Below, in pieces: positions 25,725 to 35,686 of a DNA stretch of 64,000 nucleotides. The DNA comes from an uncultured Muribaculaceae bacterium. Its GTDB lineage: Bacteria; Bacteroidota; Bacteroidia; Bacteroidales; Muribaculaceae. The stretch covers positions 1 to 64,000 of the forward strand of contig CAJUKU010000005.1 of the NCBI GenBank assembly GCA_910587425.1, read 5' to 3'. The notes under the pieces were generated by a model. That model saw only the letters and a program-made list of their open reading frames with translations, was not told where the DNA came from and searched no databases. The position numbers and the translations under genes are program-made. Position 1 is the first letter of the stretch. Each line of letters starts with the position of its first letter.

Positions 25725-27071
25725 TCAAAGCATTGAAGGATTCTTTGCATTCATATCTTCCGGAAGCGCGTTCGAATCCTCTGCCGCTGTCTTCTTTCGC
25801 GCGGCAAAACGGCTTACACTAAGCATTATACCGAAAGCTATTGATGTTATCAATATTGATGTTCCACCCTTACTAATAAGAGGCAGCGGCTGACCAGATA
25901 CCGGGAAGAAACCGCTCACGATAGCCATGTGGAACAGAGCCTGGAAGACTATCATCACCGCCAGTCCGAGCACGAGCAGTGCGGGCAGCGCATGTTTGGT
26001 CGTGAATGTTATTGCCGCCGCACGTCCCAACAGCCATAGATACAGCACTATCACGAACAAGCCGCCGATCAGCCCCATATCCTCGATGATTATCGCATAG
26101 ATATAGTCGGAGAAAGCGAGCGGAAGGCGTGCTGTCTCACGTGAATTGCCGGGGAATACCCCGAATACGCCACCGTTTGCCTGCGCCATATACGCATATT
26201 GTTCTTGACGGTTCTTTGCGTTAAGTTCCTGCTGATATGGTGGAACAGGATTGAAGTGTCGCGACAGGCGACTTCCCCAGGTGCCGAATCGTCCGAACAG
26301 TCCCGACGATTGCTCTACCGGTTCACCGGTCGATGCTACCACCTGCTCCACTTGCGCTTCCTGAGGTGCCGGAGTTGCTTTGTCATCGCTTGCTATATGA
26401 TAAAGCATTCCCATCGCGGCAAACACACCGTACACTCCGAGCACTACAGCGATTTTCTTTATCTGTATGCCGGATATGAGCATCATCGACAGACTTATTC
26501 CCATCAGCAGGATGGTATTGGTCATACCCTGCTGTATCAGGAGTCCGCCGAACATCAGCACGAGTGCAGCCGGGAATATTATACCCGAATTGCGCACGCC
26601 ACCGTTTGCCTCCATGTGTCGCGCAGTATATTTCGCGATCACGAGCACAGCGGCGAGCTTGAGGAATTCCGACGGCTGTATGGTTATTCTGAGAAGGGAG
26701 AATGAACGCCGCGCGCCGTTGACCACATCGCCGGCAACCATCACATATACCATCATAGCAGCCGAGATGAATGCGAAAATATGCACCCATCCCATCAACT
26801 TTGCGTAGTGTATGCGCTGCAGCCCGAGCATGATGCAACATCCGGCGACAAGCATGAGCAGATGACGGAACACCGGTCCGAGCACACCCATCGACGAAGA
26901 TGCTACCTCGCGCGAGCTGGCGCTGTAAAGCTCAACGATTGATATTAAGACCAGAAATATATATATGCCCCAGATATGCTTGTCGGGCGGTGCCACAGCC
27001 TTTGCGACAGGCTTCGGGGGAGCTATGACCGTCTCCTCGACAGGGACGGTGTTTATTTCCATTGATTCCAT
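25725..27071 (-). CDS. ftsW: SEDS peptidoglycan polymerase FtsW
   Basis: 448 residues, about ten membrane helices, family signature near the C-terminus (GQPLPLISKGGTS) and the periplasmic segment with PGNSRETARLPLAFSDYIYAIIIEDMG. Polymerises glycan strands at the septum together with the transpeptidase FtsI. The large extracytoplasmic loop is extended by a hydrophilic stretch of roughly 60 residues rich in Gln, Glu and Pro (about 225-285) before the conserved loop. The N-terminal tail of about 30 residues is cytoplasmic. Confidence 0.94.
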   Translation of the reverse strand: MESMEINTVPVEETVIAPPKPVAKAVAPPDKHIWGIYIFLVLISIVELYSASSREVASSSMGVLGPVFRHLLMLVAGCCIMLGLQRIHYAKLMGWVHIFAFISAAMMVYVMVAGDVVNGARRSFSLLRITIQPSEFLKLAAVLVIAKYTARHMEANGGVRNSGIIFPAALVLMFGGLLIQQGMTNTILLMGISLSMMLISGIQIKKIAVVLGVYGVFAAMGMLYHIASDDKATPAPQEAQVEQVVASTGEPVEQSSGLFGRFGTWGSRLSRHFNPVPPYQQELNAKNRQEQYAYMAQANGGVFGVFPGNSRETARLPLAFSDYIYAIIIEDMGLIGGLFVIVLYLWLLGRAAAITFTTKHALPALLVLGLAVMIVFQALFHMAIVSGFFPVSGQPLPLISKGGTSILITSIAFGIMLSVSRFAARKKTAAEDSNALPEDMNAKNPSML

Positions 27072-27130
27072 AAATAGATAAGCTACAGGTTTAAGTAGGT
27101 GATAAAACTATACGGATGCAGGTGTCACTG

Positions 27131-28516
27131 TTACTTCTCCATCGCTTTCACCGCATCCTTGAACTTGCGTCCACGATCCTCGTAACTGCTGAACAGGTCG
27201 AAGCTCGCGCAACATGGTGAGAGAAGCACCGTATCGCCCGGTGAGGCTATACGCCGACATTCAACCACAGCCTCGTCAAGCGAATGGGTCGACACTATTT
27301 CCGGAACCTTGCCGGAGAAGAAATCCATGAGCTTGGTGTTGTCCTTACCCATGCAGACTATCGCCTTCACCTTCTCCCGCACAAGCGGTTCGATCTCGGT
27401 ATAATCGTTCCCCTTGTCCTTGCCTCCGAGTATCAGCACAACTCCACCGCCTGAAGGCATGCTCTCGAGCGCATACCAACAGGAGTTGACATTGGTGGCT
27501 TTAGAGTCGTTAATGTAGCGCACGCCGTCGACGTCAGCCACATACTCAAGACGGTGCTCCACCCCCTCGAAGTCGGAAAGAGCACGCCGTATATCCTCTT
27601 TGCGGATATCAAGCAGACAAGCAGACAATCCTGCAGCCATAGAATTATAGAGGTTATGCAGACCGTTCAGCGACAGATCGGCGCGGGGCATCCGCAACGA
27701 TGTCTCCGGAGTGTCGAACACCACCGCGTCGTCGTCAGTGTCAAGATAAGCGCGCAACTGCGGTCCACGGTGATCGGAGAATGGATACAATTGTGCCTCC
27801 GTAACCACATGCTTCATCTGCGCCTGGATCACAGGGTCATCCTGCCAGAAGATTATGGCATCCTCGGGGGTGAGATTGCGGATGATACGGAACTTGGCGT
27901 TGACATAGTTCTGCATCTTGTACTCATACCGGTCGAGATGATCGGGGGTGATATTGAGAAGGACAGCAACGTTAGCCTTGAACTCATACATGTTCTCAAG
28001 TTGGAAACTCGACAGCTCGATCACGTACACATCATGTTTCTCACGTGCCACCTGAAGGGCGAGACTGCGCCCCACATTACCGGCGAGTCCGACATTAAGC
28101 CCTGCCTCACGCAGTATATGATATGTGAGGAGCGTTGTGGTCGTCTTTCCGTTGCTTCCGGTGATGCAGACCATTTTCGCATCAGTGAAGCGTCCGGCGA
28201 ACTCTATCTCCGACACCACCGGAATTCCTGCCTCTACAATAGCCTTGACTACAGGTGCCGTGGGAGGTATGCCGGGACTTTTCACCACTATATCGGCAGC
28301 GAGCACTCGCTCCATTGTGTGACCACCCTGCTCATACTCTATCCCCTCCTGATCGAGTATCGCGGCATAGCGCGGAGCTATTGATCCTGAGTCTGTGAGC
28401 AGCACATCCATACCCTTTACCTTGCCAAGAACTGCGGCACCCACACCGCTCTCGCCACCGCCGAGCACCACAAGACGGCGTCCGGCTACATCAGGCATAC
28501 TATTTTGTTTCATCAT
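27131..28516 (-). CDS. murD: UDP-N-acetylmuramoyl-L-alanine--D-glutamate ligase
   Basis: Cytosolic ATP-dependent ligase adding D-Glu. 461 residues with N-terminal VLGGGESGVGAAVL, the Mur ligase loop GSNGKTT (120-126), LNITPDHLDRY, and C-terminal ILGGKDKGNDY and LLSPCCASFDLFSSYEDRG, a MurD hallmark. Overlaps mraY by 4 bp. A Met at residue 7 is an alternative start. Confidence 0.97.
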   Translation of the reverse strand: MMKQNSMPDVAGRRLVVLGGGESGVGAAVLGKVKGMDVLLTDSGSIAPRYAAILDQEGIEYEQGGHTMERVLAADIVVKSPGIPPTAPVVKAIVEAGIPVVSEIEFAGRFTDAKMVCITGSNGKTTTTLLTYHILREAGLNVGLAGNVGRSLALQVAREKHDVYVIELSSFQLENMYEFKANVAVLLNITPDHLDRYEYKMQNYVNAKFRIIRNLTPEDAIIFWQDDPVIQAQMKHVVTEAQLYPFSDHRGPQLRAYLDTDDDAVVFDTPETSLRMPRADLSLNGLHNLYNSMAAGLSACLLDIRKEDIRRALSDFEGVEHRLEYVADVDGVRYINDSKATNVNSCWYALESMPSGGGVVLILGGKDKGNDYTEIEPLVREKVKAIVCMGKDNTKLMDFFSGKVPEIVSTHSLDEAVVECRRIASPGDTVLLSPCCASFDLFSSYEDRGRKFKDAVKAMEK

Positions 28517-29775
28517 CTTATTTTCAAAGTTACAAACGTGACTGCCGCAAGCATTATTGCCACAATCCAGAAACGTGTTACGATCTTAGACTCCGGTATG
28601 GCACGAAGCGGCGCCTGTATCAGCGCATCTATGCCGGCATTGCCCGGCTTCTGGAAATGGTGATGCAGAGGAGTCATCTTGAACACACGCTTTCCTGTTC
28701 CGGTGCGCCGCTTGGTGATCTTGAAGTATGCTACCTGGAGCATTACCGAAAGGTCTTCAATGAAGAATATGGCGCAAAGCAACGGTATCAGCAGTTCCTT
28801 ACGTATGAGAATGGCGAACACCGCTATTATACCGCCGATGGTCAGGCTGCCGGTATCGCCCATGAATACCTGAGCCGGGAAAGCATTGTACCACAGGAAG
28901 CCGATCAGCGCGCCTATGAACGCAGCCATGAATACCACAAGCTCCTCGCTACCCGGAATATACATTATATTAAGATACGAAGAGTAGATTATATTGCCAC
29001 CGAGGTATGCCATTATGGCGAGCGCGGTGCCGATGATTGCCGACACACCCGTACACAATCCGTCAAGACCGTCTGTCAGGTTGGAACCGTTGGAAGTTCC
29101 GGCGATAACAAGAATGGTGACAAGCGCGAATACGATCCAACCGCCGGTAGTGGCATATTTACCCGCCCACGAAGTGAGATATGAGTAATCGAAATTATTG
29201 TTTTTCACAAACGGGATAGTGGTCTGTGTCGACTTCACGTCCTCGGTCTTGTAGGTGATTGTGACCTCATCGCCGGTAGTGCTGACAGTCTCTACATTCT
29301 CACGCATGACGATGCTCGGGCTAAAACACATCGTGGCGGCTACTATCAGACCGAGACCTACCTGCCCGACGATCTTGAACCGTCCGCTCATGCCATCTTT
29401 GTTATGGCGCTTCATCTTCAGCCAGTCATCAAGAAAACCGAGAAAACCGAGCCACACCGTTGTAAGTATCATCAGCGCCATATAGATGCTGCCAAGATTA
29501 CCCACAAGCAGACAGGGCACAAGGATAGATATGATGATGATGACGCCACCCATTGTCGGGGTGCCCTTCTTCTGCATCTGTCCCTCAAGCCCGAGGTCAC
29601 GGATTATCTCACCTACCTGCATGAGCTGCAGGCGGTCGATGATCTTGCGCCCGAACACCATCGCTATGAAGAGCGACAGCACCAGTGCCGCACCCGACCG
29701 CACTGTGATGTAGTCCATCAGTCGTGCGCCGGGGAATCCGGTCTGTTCAAGATAGTCAAATAGATAGTATAACAT
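28513..29775 (-). CDS. mraY: Phospho-N-acetylmuramoyl-pentapeptide transferase
   Basis: Polytopic membrane enzyme that transfers phospho-MurNAc-pentapeptide to undecaprenyl phosphate, giving lipid I. 420 residues, longer than the about 360 of E. coli because of a hydrophilic insert (about 160-210) between membrane helices; this seems normal for Bacteroidota. GTPTMGG (71-77), Asp116-Asp117 (FLDDW), NLTDGLDGL and the C-terminal MTPLHHHFQ motif are present. 47 bp after murE. Confidence 0.97.
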   Translation of the reverse strand: MLYYLFDYLEQTGFPGARLMDYITVRSGAALVLSLFIAMVFGRKIIDRLQLMQVGEIIRDLGLEGQMQKKGTPTMGGVIIIISILVPCLLVGNLGSIYMALMILTTVWLGFLGFLDDWLKMKRHNKDGMSGRFKIVGQVGLGLIVAATMCFSPSIVMRENVETVSTTGDEVTITYKTEDVKSTQTTIPFVKNNNFDYSYLTSWAGKYATTGGWIVFALVTILVIAGTSNGSNLTDGLDGLCTGVSAIIGTALAIMAYLGGNIIYSSYLNIMYIPGSEELVVFMAAFIGALIGFLWYNAFPAQVFMGDTGSLTIGGIIAVFAILIRKELLIPLLCAIFFIEDLSVMLQVAYFKITKRRTGTGKRVFKMTPLHHHFQKPGNAGIDALIQAPLRAIPESKIVTRFWIVAIMLAAVTFVTLKIR

Positions 29776-29822
29776 ATAGCTAACTGTCAGTCGTATCGGT
29801 CAAATAAAAAATCCTGTTCCGT

Positions 29823-31280
29823 TCAACCCTGCTCGAAGATCTCGCAGACGGTCTCACGGTCGTCGAAATGATGTTTCACACCCTTGATCTCCTGATAATC
29901 CTCATGCCCTTTTCCGGCGATTAGTATCACATCACCATCCTTGGCAAGCGCCACCGCAGTGCGTATCGCCTCGCGACGGTCGGTTATGCTGAGCGTCATC
30001 GCTTTCGCACGGGCATCCAGCCCCTCCTCCATATCATGGATGATTTCGGCGGGATCCTCATCGCGCGGATTGTCTGAGGTCAGTATCAGGCGGTCGCTGC
30101 GCAATGCCGCCTCACGTGCCATGATCGGGCGTTTACCCTTGTCACGGTTGCCACCTGCACCTACAACGGTGATGATGGTTCCACGCGCTCCCACAATGTC
30201 ACGTATAGCCGACAGCACATTAACCACGGCATCCGGCGTATGAGCATAATCCACAATCGCGGTGACACCCTTGTCAGAGCGGAAAGCCTGGAAACGTCCT
30301 GCGACGGGAATCAGACGGCTCATCTCTACCAGAACGCGCTCCTTGTCCCATCCCAACAGGATCGATGCCCCGTAGACGGCTGTCAGATTGTAGGCATTGA
30401 AACGCCCGGTGAACAGAACTTCAACCTCACAGCCGTTGAAAGCAATGAGTGTTCCGTCAAGACGGCTTTCGATGACGCGTCCGGTGAAATCAGCCTGCTC
30501 TCGCAATGAATATGTATATTTAGCGGCGGCAGTGTTCTGAAGCATGACATTCCCGACCTTATCATCTATATTTGTCAGCGCGAAAGCATCGCGTGGCAGC
30601 GTGTCGAAGAATGATTTCTTTGCCTGCAGGTAAGCCTCTACGGTCTTATGGTAATCAAGATGGTCACGGGTGAGGTTGGTAAAGATTCCACCGATAAAAT
30701 GCAGTCCGGCTATGCGGTTCTGATGCGCTGCGTGCGAGCTTACCTCCATCGCCGCATACGTGCATCCCGCGTCAACCATGCGCCTCAGCAGCATATTCAG
30801 GGTCAGCGGATCGGGAGTAGTCTGCTCGGCAGGCACTGCCTCCGTATCGATATAGTTGCACACAGTGCTTAACAAGCCAGCCTTGTGCCCCTCCAGACGC
30901 GCCATCTCGTATATGAGGGTAGCCGTGGTGGTCTTACCATTCGTACCGGTCACGCCCACAAGTTTCAGTTCTCGCGACGGGTTTCCATACCACTGCGACG
31001 CGAGGTAGCCGAGAGCTACAGCACTGTTCGGCACACGGATATATGTGATGTTCGATTCGAGACGTTCGGGAAGTTCCTCGCACACAATTGCGGCGACACC
31101 GGCTACCGTCACTATTGGGATAAAGCGGTGACCGTCGACATTTACGCCGCGTACGGCAACAAACAGCGAGCCAAGCTCGACTTTGCGTGAGTCGCACACC
31201 AGTGTGCTTATCATCTTGTCCTGGCTCCCTATGATCTCCTCGACTGTTATCGCCGAGAGTAGTTGTGAAAGTGACTTCAT
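29823..31280 (-). CDS. murE: UDP-MurNAc-tripeptide synthetase
   Basis: Adds the third amino acid to UDP-MurNAc-L-Ala-D-Glu. 485 residues: VCDSRKVELGSLFVAVRG at the N-terminus, ATP loop GTNGKTT (112-118), NLTRDHLDYH, and DNPRDED (403-409), the DNPR motif that marks meso-diaminopimelate as substrate rather than lysine. So the cell wall is expected to be meso-DAP type. 24 bp after ftsI. Confidence 0.97.
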   Translation of the reverse strand: MKSLSQLLSAITVEEIIGSQDKMISTLVCDSRKVELGSLFVAVRGVNVDGHRFIPIVTVAGVAAIVCEELPERLESNITYIRVPNSAVALGYLASQWYGNPSRELKLVGVTGTNGKTTTATLIYEMARLEGHKAGLLSTVCNYIDTEAVPAEQTTPDPLTLNMLLRRMVDAGCTYAAMEVSSHAAHQNRIAGLHFIGGIFTNLTRDHLDYHKTVEAYLQAKKSFFDTLPRDAFALTNIDDKVGNVMLQNTAAAKYTYSLREQADFTGRVIESRLDGTLIAFNGCEVEVLFTGRFNAYNLTAVYGASILLGWDKERVLVEMSRLIPVAGRFQAFRSDKGVTAIVDYAHTPDAVVNVLSAIRDIVGARGTIITVVGAGGNRDKGKRPIMAREAALRSDRLILTSDNPRDEDPAEIIHDMEEGLDARAKAMTLSITDRREAIRTAVALAKDGDVILIAGKGHEDYQEIKGVKHHFDDRETVCEIFEQG

Positions 31281-31304
31281 AATCTGTATTGTGTGTGGAG
31301 GATA

Positions 31305-33398
31305 TTATTCTGTAAGTGTTAATTTAACGCGGGTTCCGCGGGCACTGTTATGTCCCGGCGACGGAGTCTGCGAGGCTACATAGCCGACACCGGAGAAATC
31401 CACGTTATAACCTGCCTGTTCGAGCACCGCGATAGCATCGCGCAGTCCATAGCCGGTGACATCGGGAACTCCCGACTTCACCTCGGTAGGCTGTTTGAGA
31501 ACCTTGCGCGAACCGCTCACTGAAAGACGCTCGCGCACTGTCTTGTGCCTTCCGCGCGACGCAGTGGCATACAGTGTCGGAGGATCTGTCTTCGGCTGTT
31601 CGGCACGATAATCGGAAGAGTTGTCAAGCATTCCGCGCGAATAGAGTTTCAGCGCCACATTGCGCAGCACCTGACCGCTCGTGCTCGCAGCTCCGAATGC
31701 ATTCTGTTTCGGGTTGCACACAAGCACAATGCAGGAATACTTGGGATTTTCCGCAGGGAAGAAACCGCAGAATGCAAGTCGTTTTTTTGAAGTGTTATAT
31801 GTGCCCCCTTCGATCATGTAGCAGGTGCCGGTCTTTCCGGCTATCCGCACAAGATCACTTCGCAAGCTGCGTCCGGTGCCATGATCGCCCCAGACGACAC
31901 GCGTCAGCATGTCGCGCATCTTTGCGGCATTCTCTTCCGAGCAGATGCGGTCACGTATGTATGTGACAGGGAGTATCGAGTCGGTAGTTTCGCTTGTAAG
32001 ACGGCTGAACAGACGCGGACGCACATATTTTCCTCCGTTTGCTATCGCGTTGTAAATGCTCAGGGTGGAAAGCGGCGGTATCTCGGTCGCATAGCCGTAG
32101 CACTGTCTTGACAAGGCGATGCGTCCGCCACGGTTATTCGGAACGCTGTCTACGCGTGGCACACGCTCACCACCGATGCCGGTATGCATCGGTTCGAGGA
32201 AACCTATCTCTTTCAGACGTGCATAGAATCCGCCGGGGTTGGAATCATATTTTCTGGTGATGATCTTCGACATGCCTATATTACTCGAACGCTCTATTAC
32301 CTCTGCGACAGTCAGCGAAGCCACACCATGGGAATCCGTGATCGGACGCCCGCCGGCGTAAGCGAAAGCGCTTCCTGTGGTCAGCACCTCGTCGAGATTG
32401 TTTACAATTCCATCCTCAAGAGCTATCATCATCGAGATTGTCTTCACAACCGACCCCGGTTCGAACCCGAGCACAGCGCGGTTCATACCCTCGATATAGT
32501 TGTCGGCGTTAGGATTCTTCTCAAGATTGGAGATCGCCTTTATATCTCCTGTGGCTACATCCATCAGAACTGCGACACCCCAGTCGGCATCACAGAACTC
32601 CAGCCGGTCGTTAAGCTCATTCTCCAGAATATCCTGCATCTTGATATCGATGGTCGTCCTGACATTGTAGCCGGGAGTCGCAGGGATATCAGTCCAGTTG
32701 ACGATACCTTTCGTGAGGGGCACCTTTTTCGACAGTCCCGGTTTACCGAACAACAGGGTATCAAGCGCCATCTCAAGTCCTGAGATGCCATGCACCTCCT
32801 TGCATTCTGCCGTGGCACCCACGCCGCCTATGCTTCGGCGTGCCATATCGCCGTAAGGGTTCACCCGGCGCATACGTGTCTCTATAGATATACCGTTTCG
32901 GTTACGGTTGGGGATGTTGAAGAACGGGAACGTGCGCAGGCGCTTGTAGTCGGCATAGCTGATGTTGCCTATGAGCTTATAGGCGCGCGGACGCTTGTTC
33001 TTAGGCTTTGCAAGCGGTTTGGCAAGATGCTCGCGCCACTCCTTTGCAGTACGCACCGGGAAGTAACGCGCCATACTGTCGGCTATCGTATCAAGCACCG
33101 CACGGTACCGCACCTCCATGAATCGCTCGCTGCGGAAATCCATGCGCACCGTGTAGTAGCGCAGGTTTGTGGCGAGCAGCGATCCGTCGGCGGCAAGAAT
33201 ATTACCGCGCTCCGGCGCGATAGTGTCGTTGCGCGACAATTCTTTCATAGCCTTGTTGTTCCATTCGGCGGCATTGACAACCGTAGTATCTACAAGGTTG
33301 TAGACGATACCGACCACGATTATCATCATCAGTCCGACGATGAAAGCGTAGCGCGAGATTATATGTTTTCGTGTGGATTTCTTTTTCTTGGCGCTCAT
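31305..33398 (-). CDS. ftsI: Septal peptidoglycan transpeptidase FtsI (PBP3-type) with PASTA domain
   Basis: 697 residues. One N-terminal membrane anchor (about 15-36), dimerisation domain, then a class B transpeptidase domain with active-site Ser316-x-x-Lys319 (PGSVVKT), Ser371-Ser-Asn373 and Lys522-Thr-Gly524. Residues about 640-697 form one PASTA domain (VPDVTGYGLRDAIAVLEQAGYNV begins it), which E. coli FtsI lacks. Cross-links peptides at the septum in partnership with FtsW. Overlaps the ftsL-like gene by 4 bp. Confidence 0.95.
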   Translation of the reverse strand: MSAKKKKSTRKHIISRYAFIVGLMMIIVVGIVYNLVDTTVVNAAEWNNKAMKELSRNDTIAPERGNILAADGSLLATNLRYYTVRMDFRSERFMEVRYRAVLDTIADSMARYFPVRTAKEWREHLAKPLAKPKNKRPRAYKLIGNISYADYKRLRTFPFFNIPNRNRNGISIETRMRRVNPYGDMARRSIGGVGATAECKEVHGISGLEMALDTLLFGKPGLSKKVPLTKGIVNWTDIPATPGYNVRTTIDIKMQDILENELNDRLEFCDADWGVAVLMDVATGDIKAISNLEKNPNADNYIEGMNRAVLGFEPGSVVKTISMMIALEDGIVNNLDEVLTTGSAFAYAGGRPITDSHGVASLTVAEVIERSSNIGMSKIITRKYDSNPGGFYARLKEIGFLEPMHTGIGGERVPRVDSVPNNRGGRIALSRQCYGYATEIPPLSTLSIYNAIANGGKYVRPRLFSRLTSETTDSILPVTYIRDRICSEENAAKMRDMLTRVVWGDHGTGRSLRSDLVRIAGKTGTCYMIEGGTYNTSKKRLAFCGFFPAENPKYSCIVLVCNPKQNAFGAASTSGQVLRNVALKLYSRGMLDNSSDYRAEQPKTDPPTLYATASRGRHKTVRERLSVSGSRKVLKQPTEVKSGVPDVTGYGLRDAIAVLEQAGYNVDFSGVGYVASQTPSPGHNSARGTRVKLTLTE

Positions 33399-33739
33399 CG
33401 TGCTTCCAATTTATAAGGTGGACGTTCCTGTACGTGAAGGTTGAGACCGAGCGAATCGACAAGCTGTTGCATCGACGATTCGCGGATCCTGCTCATGTAT
33501 GCCGAACGCACGCGCACACGTTCGGTCTTGACAATCTCAAGCTCGGTGTTAAGCCGGCGTATCTCTTCCATTTTCGTCTGGCAATTGTATTTATTGGTGA
33601 TGTAGACCATTATTATGGTCACGACCCCAAACACAATCAGCCAGTTGTGTGCAAAGAAATCACTCGATATCACCTGACCGTATATGAGGCGGTCAAGTAT
33701 CGAGGGAGAAGTGTCACGTTTGTTTTTCTTCTTTGCCAT
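33395..33739 (-). CDS. ftsL: FtsL-like cell division protein
   Basis: 114 residues: basic N-terminus, one membrane helix (about 32-50) and a periplasmic coiled coil with heptad-like leucines (about 53-95). Sequence is poorly conserved in this family; the assignment rests on topology, size and position between rsmH and ftsI. It should join the FtsQ-FtsL complex that activates FtsW-FtsI. Confidence 0.82.
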   Translation of the reverse strand: MAKKKNKRDTSPSILDRLIYGQVISSDFFAHNWLIVFGVVTIIMVYITNKYNCQTKMEEIRRLNTELEIVKTERVRVRSAYMSRIRESSMQQLVDSLGLNLHVQERPPYKLEAR

Positions 33740-33769
33740 TGCTATGCGATCAAGATATAGGATTGTAAG

Positions 33770-34705
33770 TTAACGTTCGGAAGCGGGCGTGTATTCCAGA
33801 TTGCGGCATGCCACCCGCAGCTTTGCGCTTCTGGAGCGTGGATTAGCATCGATCTCCTCTTCATCAGGCACTATCGGTTTGGATGTGAGCAGTTTCAACG
33901 GAGCATTGGTGCGTCCGAAGAAATCCTTCTCCACCTCACCGCCGAAGTTTCCGGCGCGCATAAAGTTTTTCACAAGGCGATCCTCCAGTGAATGATATGT
34001 GATTATAGCGAGTCTGCCGGAATCCGACAGCAGCAAGGCGCTCTGCGTAAGGAAAGCACGCAACGCATCGAGCTCGCCGTTCACCTCTATGCGCAATGCC
34101 TGGAATACCATTGCAAGCTCTTTCTTCTCCGCACGCGGATTGATCATCGGCTTTATAATCTCAAGCAGACGCTCTACAGTATCGACAGGCGCCGTAGCGC
34201 GCGCTTTAACGATCGCCGCAGCCATACGCCGTGCCTGCTTCACCTCACCGTACACGCGTAATATCTCCGCGATTTTCTCTTCTGTGGCTTCTGCAAGGAA
34301 AGTCGCAGCGCTCTGTGTGGCGCGTTGGTTCATACGCATATCGAGCGGACCGGTCCAGCGGAAAGAGAAACCACGCGACGAATCATCGAAGTGGTGGAAT
34401 GACACGCCGAGGTCGGCCAGTATGCCGTCCACACGGTCCACTCCATAAAAACGCATGAAATTCGACAGAAAGCGGAAATTGGAATACACGATGGTAAACC
34501 GTGGATCACTCCATGCACGGCGCACCGCTTCCTCATCCTGGTCAAACGAGTACAGATGCCCTTCCGGACCCAGCTTTTCGAGAATCGCACGCGAATGACC
34601 GCCGCCACCGAATGTAGCGTCGACATACACTCCGTCGGGCTTGATTTCAAGGGCTTCAAGTGTGGGTTGCAGCAGTGCGGGGATATGATAAACTTCGTCT
34701 GACAT
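33770..34705 (-). CDS. rsmH: 16S rRNA (cytosine-1402-N4)-methyltransferase
   Basis: 311 residues, methylates N4 of C1402 in the ribosomal P site. N-terminal HIPALLQPTLEAL, SAM motif VDATFGGGGHSRAIL, DLGVSFHHFDDSSRGFSFR, and C-terminal ITYHSLEDRLVKNF are all family hallmarks (formerly MraW). First gene of the dcw cluster here; the usual mraZ gene is not in front of it. Confidence 0.97.
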   Translation of the reverse strand: MSDEVYHIPALLQPTLEALEIKPDGVYVDATFGGGGHSRAILEKLGPEGHLYSFDQDEEAVRRAWSDPRFTIVYSNFRFLSNFMRFYGVDRVDGILADLGVSFHHFDDSSRGFSFRWTGPLDMRMNQRATQSAATFLAEATEEKIAEILRVYGEVKQARRMAAAIVKARATAPVDTVERLLEIIKPMINPRAEKKELAMVFQALRIEVNGELDALRAFLTQSALLLSDSGRLAIITYHSLEDRLVKNFMRAGNFGGEVEKDFFGRTNAPLKLLTSKPIVPDEEEIDANPRSRSAKLRVACRNLEYTPASER

Positions 34706-34738
34706 TTGCGCGCTCGGTTATTGAAGGAAATTCAGGCT

Positions 34739-34746
34739 CAAAATTA
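34739..34746 (-). promoter_or_regulatory. -7 box of the dcw operon
   Basis: TAATTTTG on the minus strand, 33 bases before the rsmH start. No good -33 motif is found at 20 bases. The gap to the nucleotidyltransferase stop (34706-34914) contains no mraZ-like frame, so this is the most likely start of the 15-kb dcw transcript. Confidence 0.5.
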
Positions 34747-34914
34747 CTTCTTTTTGACGAAAATTTACATATTCAAATCCCCTTTTTTCAGCTTTTCACC
34801 AAAAAAGTTATCAACATTTTCACATTGCGCTGATTTCCACCGCCCAGCAAACTAAAAAAGTAAGGCTAAGATAAACAAGGCTACGATTTGCATTTGCAAA
34901 CCGCCATCACACTG

Positions 34915-35685
34915 TCAATGATTTACAGCGTCAGCGCTATCAGCCCACATGCGTGCGGCCTCAAGAGTAGCCGGTCTGCCTATGTCAAACCATGCGAACC
35001 GCCCTGCCGGAGGCCACCCTATATAATTGAAATCCTTACAGGTATCAATATAAAAATCAGTAATCGAGAACACATTCCTATTCACAGCGGCATACTCCAC
35101 CAAAGCCTCAATCACACGTGGCGAGATTATGTGCACGCCACCGAAAGCATATTGGTCAAGTCCGTCTGCCACAAGCTCAGCCGGACGTATTTCCGATCCG
35201 TCCGTGCGGCACCATCCCCTCATCCTGCCGTCACCATCAAACAGAAGAGCACGCGATGACTTACGGTCAGCAATCAGCAACGAGGCATCGCGATCCGACA
35301 GACCGAAATCTGCCATCATATCAGCGAGAGGGAAATCGGTGAGAATGTCCGCATTATGTATCAGCACCGGCTCATCAACGCCATCGAGCAGAAGCGGAGC
35401 GGCGGCAGCTACCCCTCCCCCGGTGTCAAGCAGCATCGCCGTCTCGTCGGAAATTGATATATAAACCCCGAAATTATTGTGCATCGCCAGAAAATCCCTT
35501 ATCTTCTCCGCATGATGATGCACATTGATCACCATCCTCTCTATTCCGGCATCACGCAGTTTCAGTATGACACGCTCAAGCATAGTCTTTCCGCCGACCG
35601 GTATCAGTGCCTTCGGCAGACTATCAGTCAGCGGACGCAATCTTGTTCCAAGCCCCGCTGCAAAAATCATCGCTTTCATCCGCAT
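34915..35685 (-). CDS. Sugar-1-phosphate nucleotidyltransferase, MurU-like
   Basis: 256 residues. Begins MKAMIFAAGLGTRLRPLTDSLPKALIPVGG, the nucleotide-binding signature of the NTP_transferase family; Met at residue 3 may be the true start. The size and the neighbouring sugar kinase (1 bp upstream) fit MurU, which makes UDP-MurNAc from MurNAc-1-phosphate in peptidoglycan recycling. Mannose-1-phosphate guanylyltransferase or a heptose enzyme is possible. The location immediately before rsmH and the murC operon supports the cell wall reading. Substrate is inferred. Confidence 0.8.
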   Translation of the reverse strand: MRMKAMIFAAGLGTRLRPLTDSLPKALIPVGGKTMLERVILKLRDAGIERMVINVHHHAEKIRDFLAMHNNFGVYISISDETAMLLDTGGGVAAAAPLLLDGVDEPVLIHNADILTDFPLADMMADFGLSDRDASLLIADRKSSRALLFDGDGRMRGWCRTDGSEIRPAELVADGLDQYAFGGVHIISPRVIEALVEYAAVNRNVFSITDFYIDTCKDFNYIGWPPAGRFAWFDIGRPATLEAARMWADSADAVNH

Positions 35686-35686
35686 T

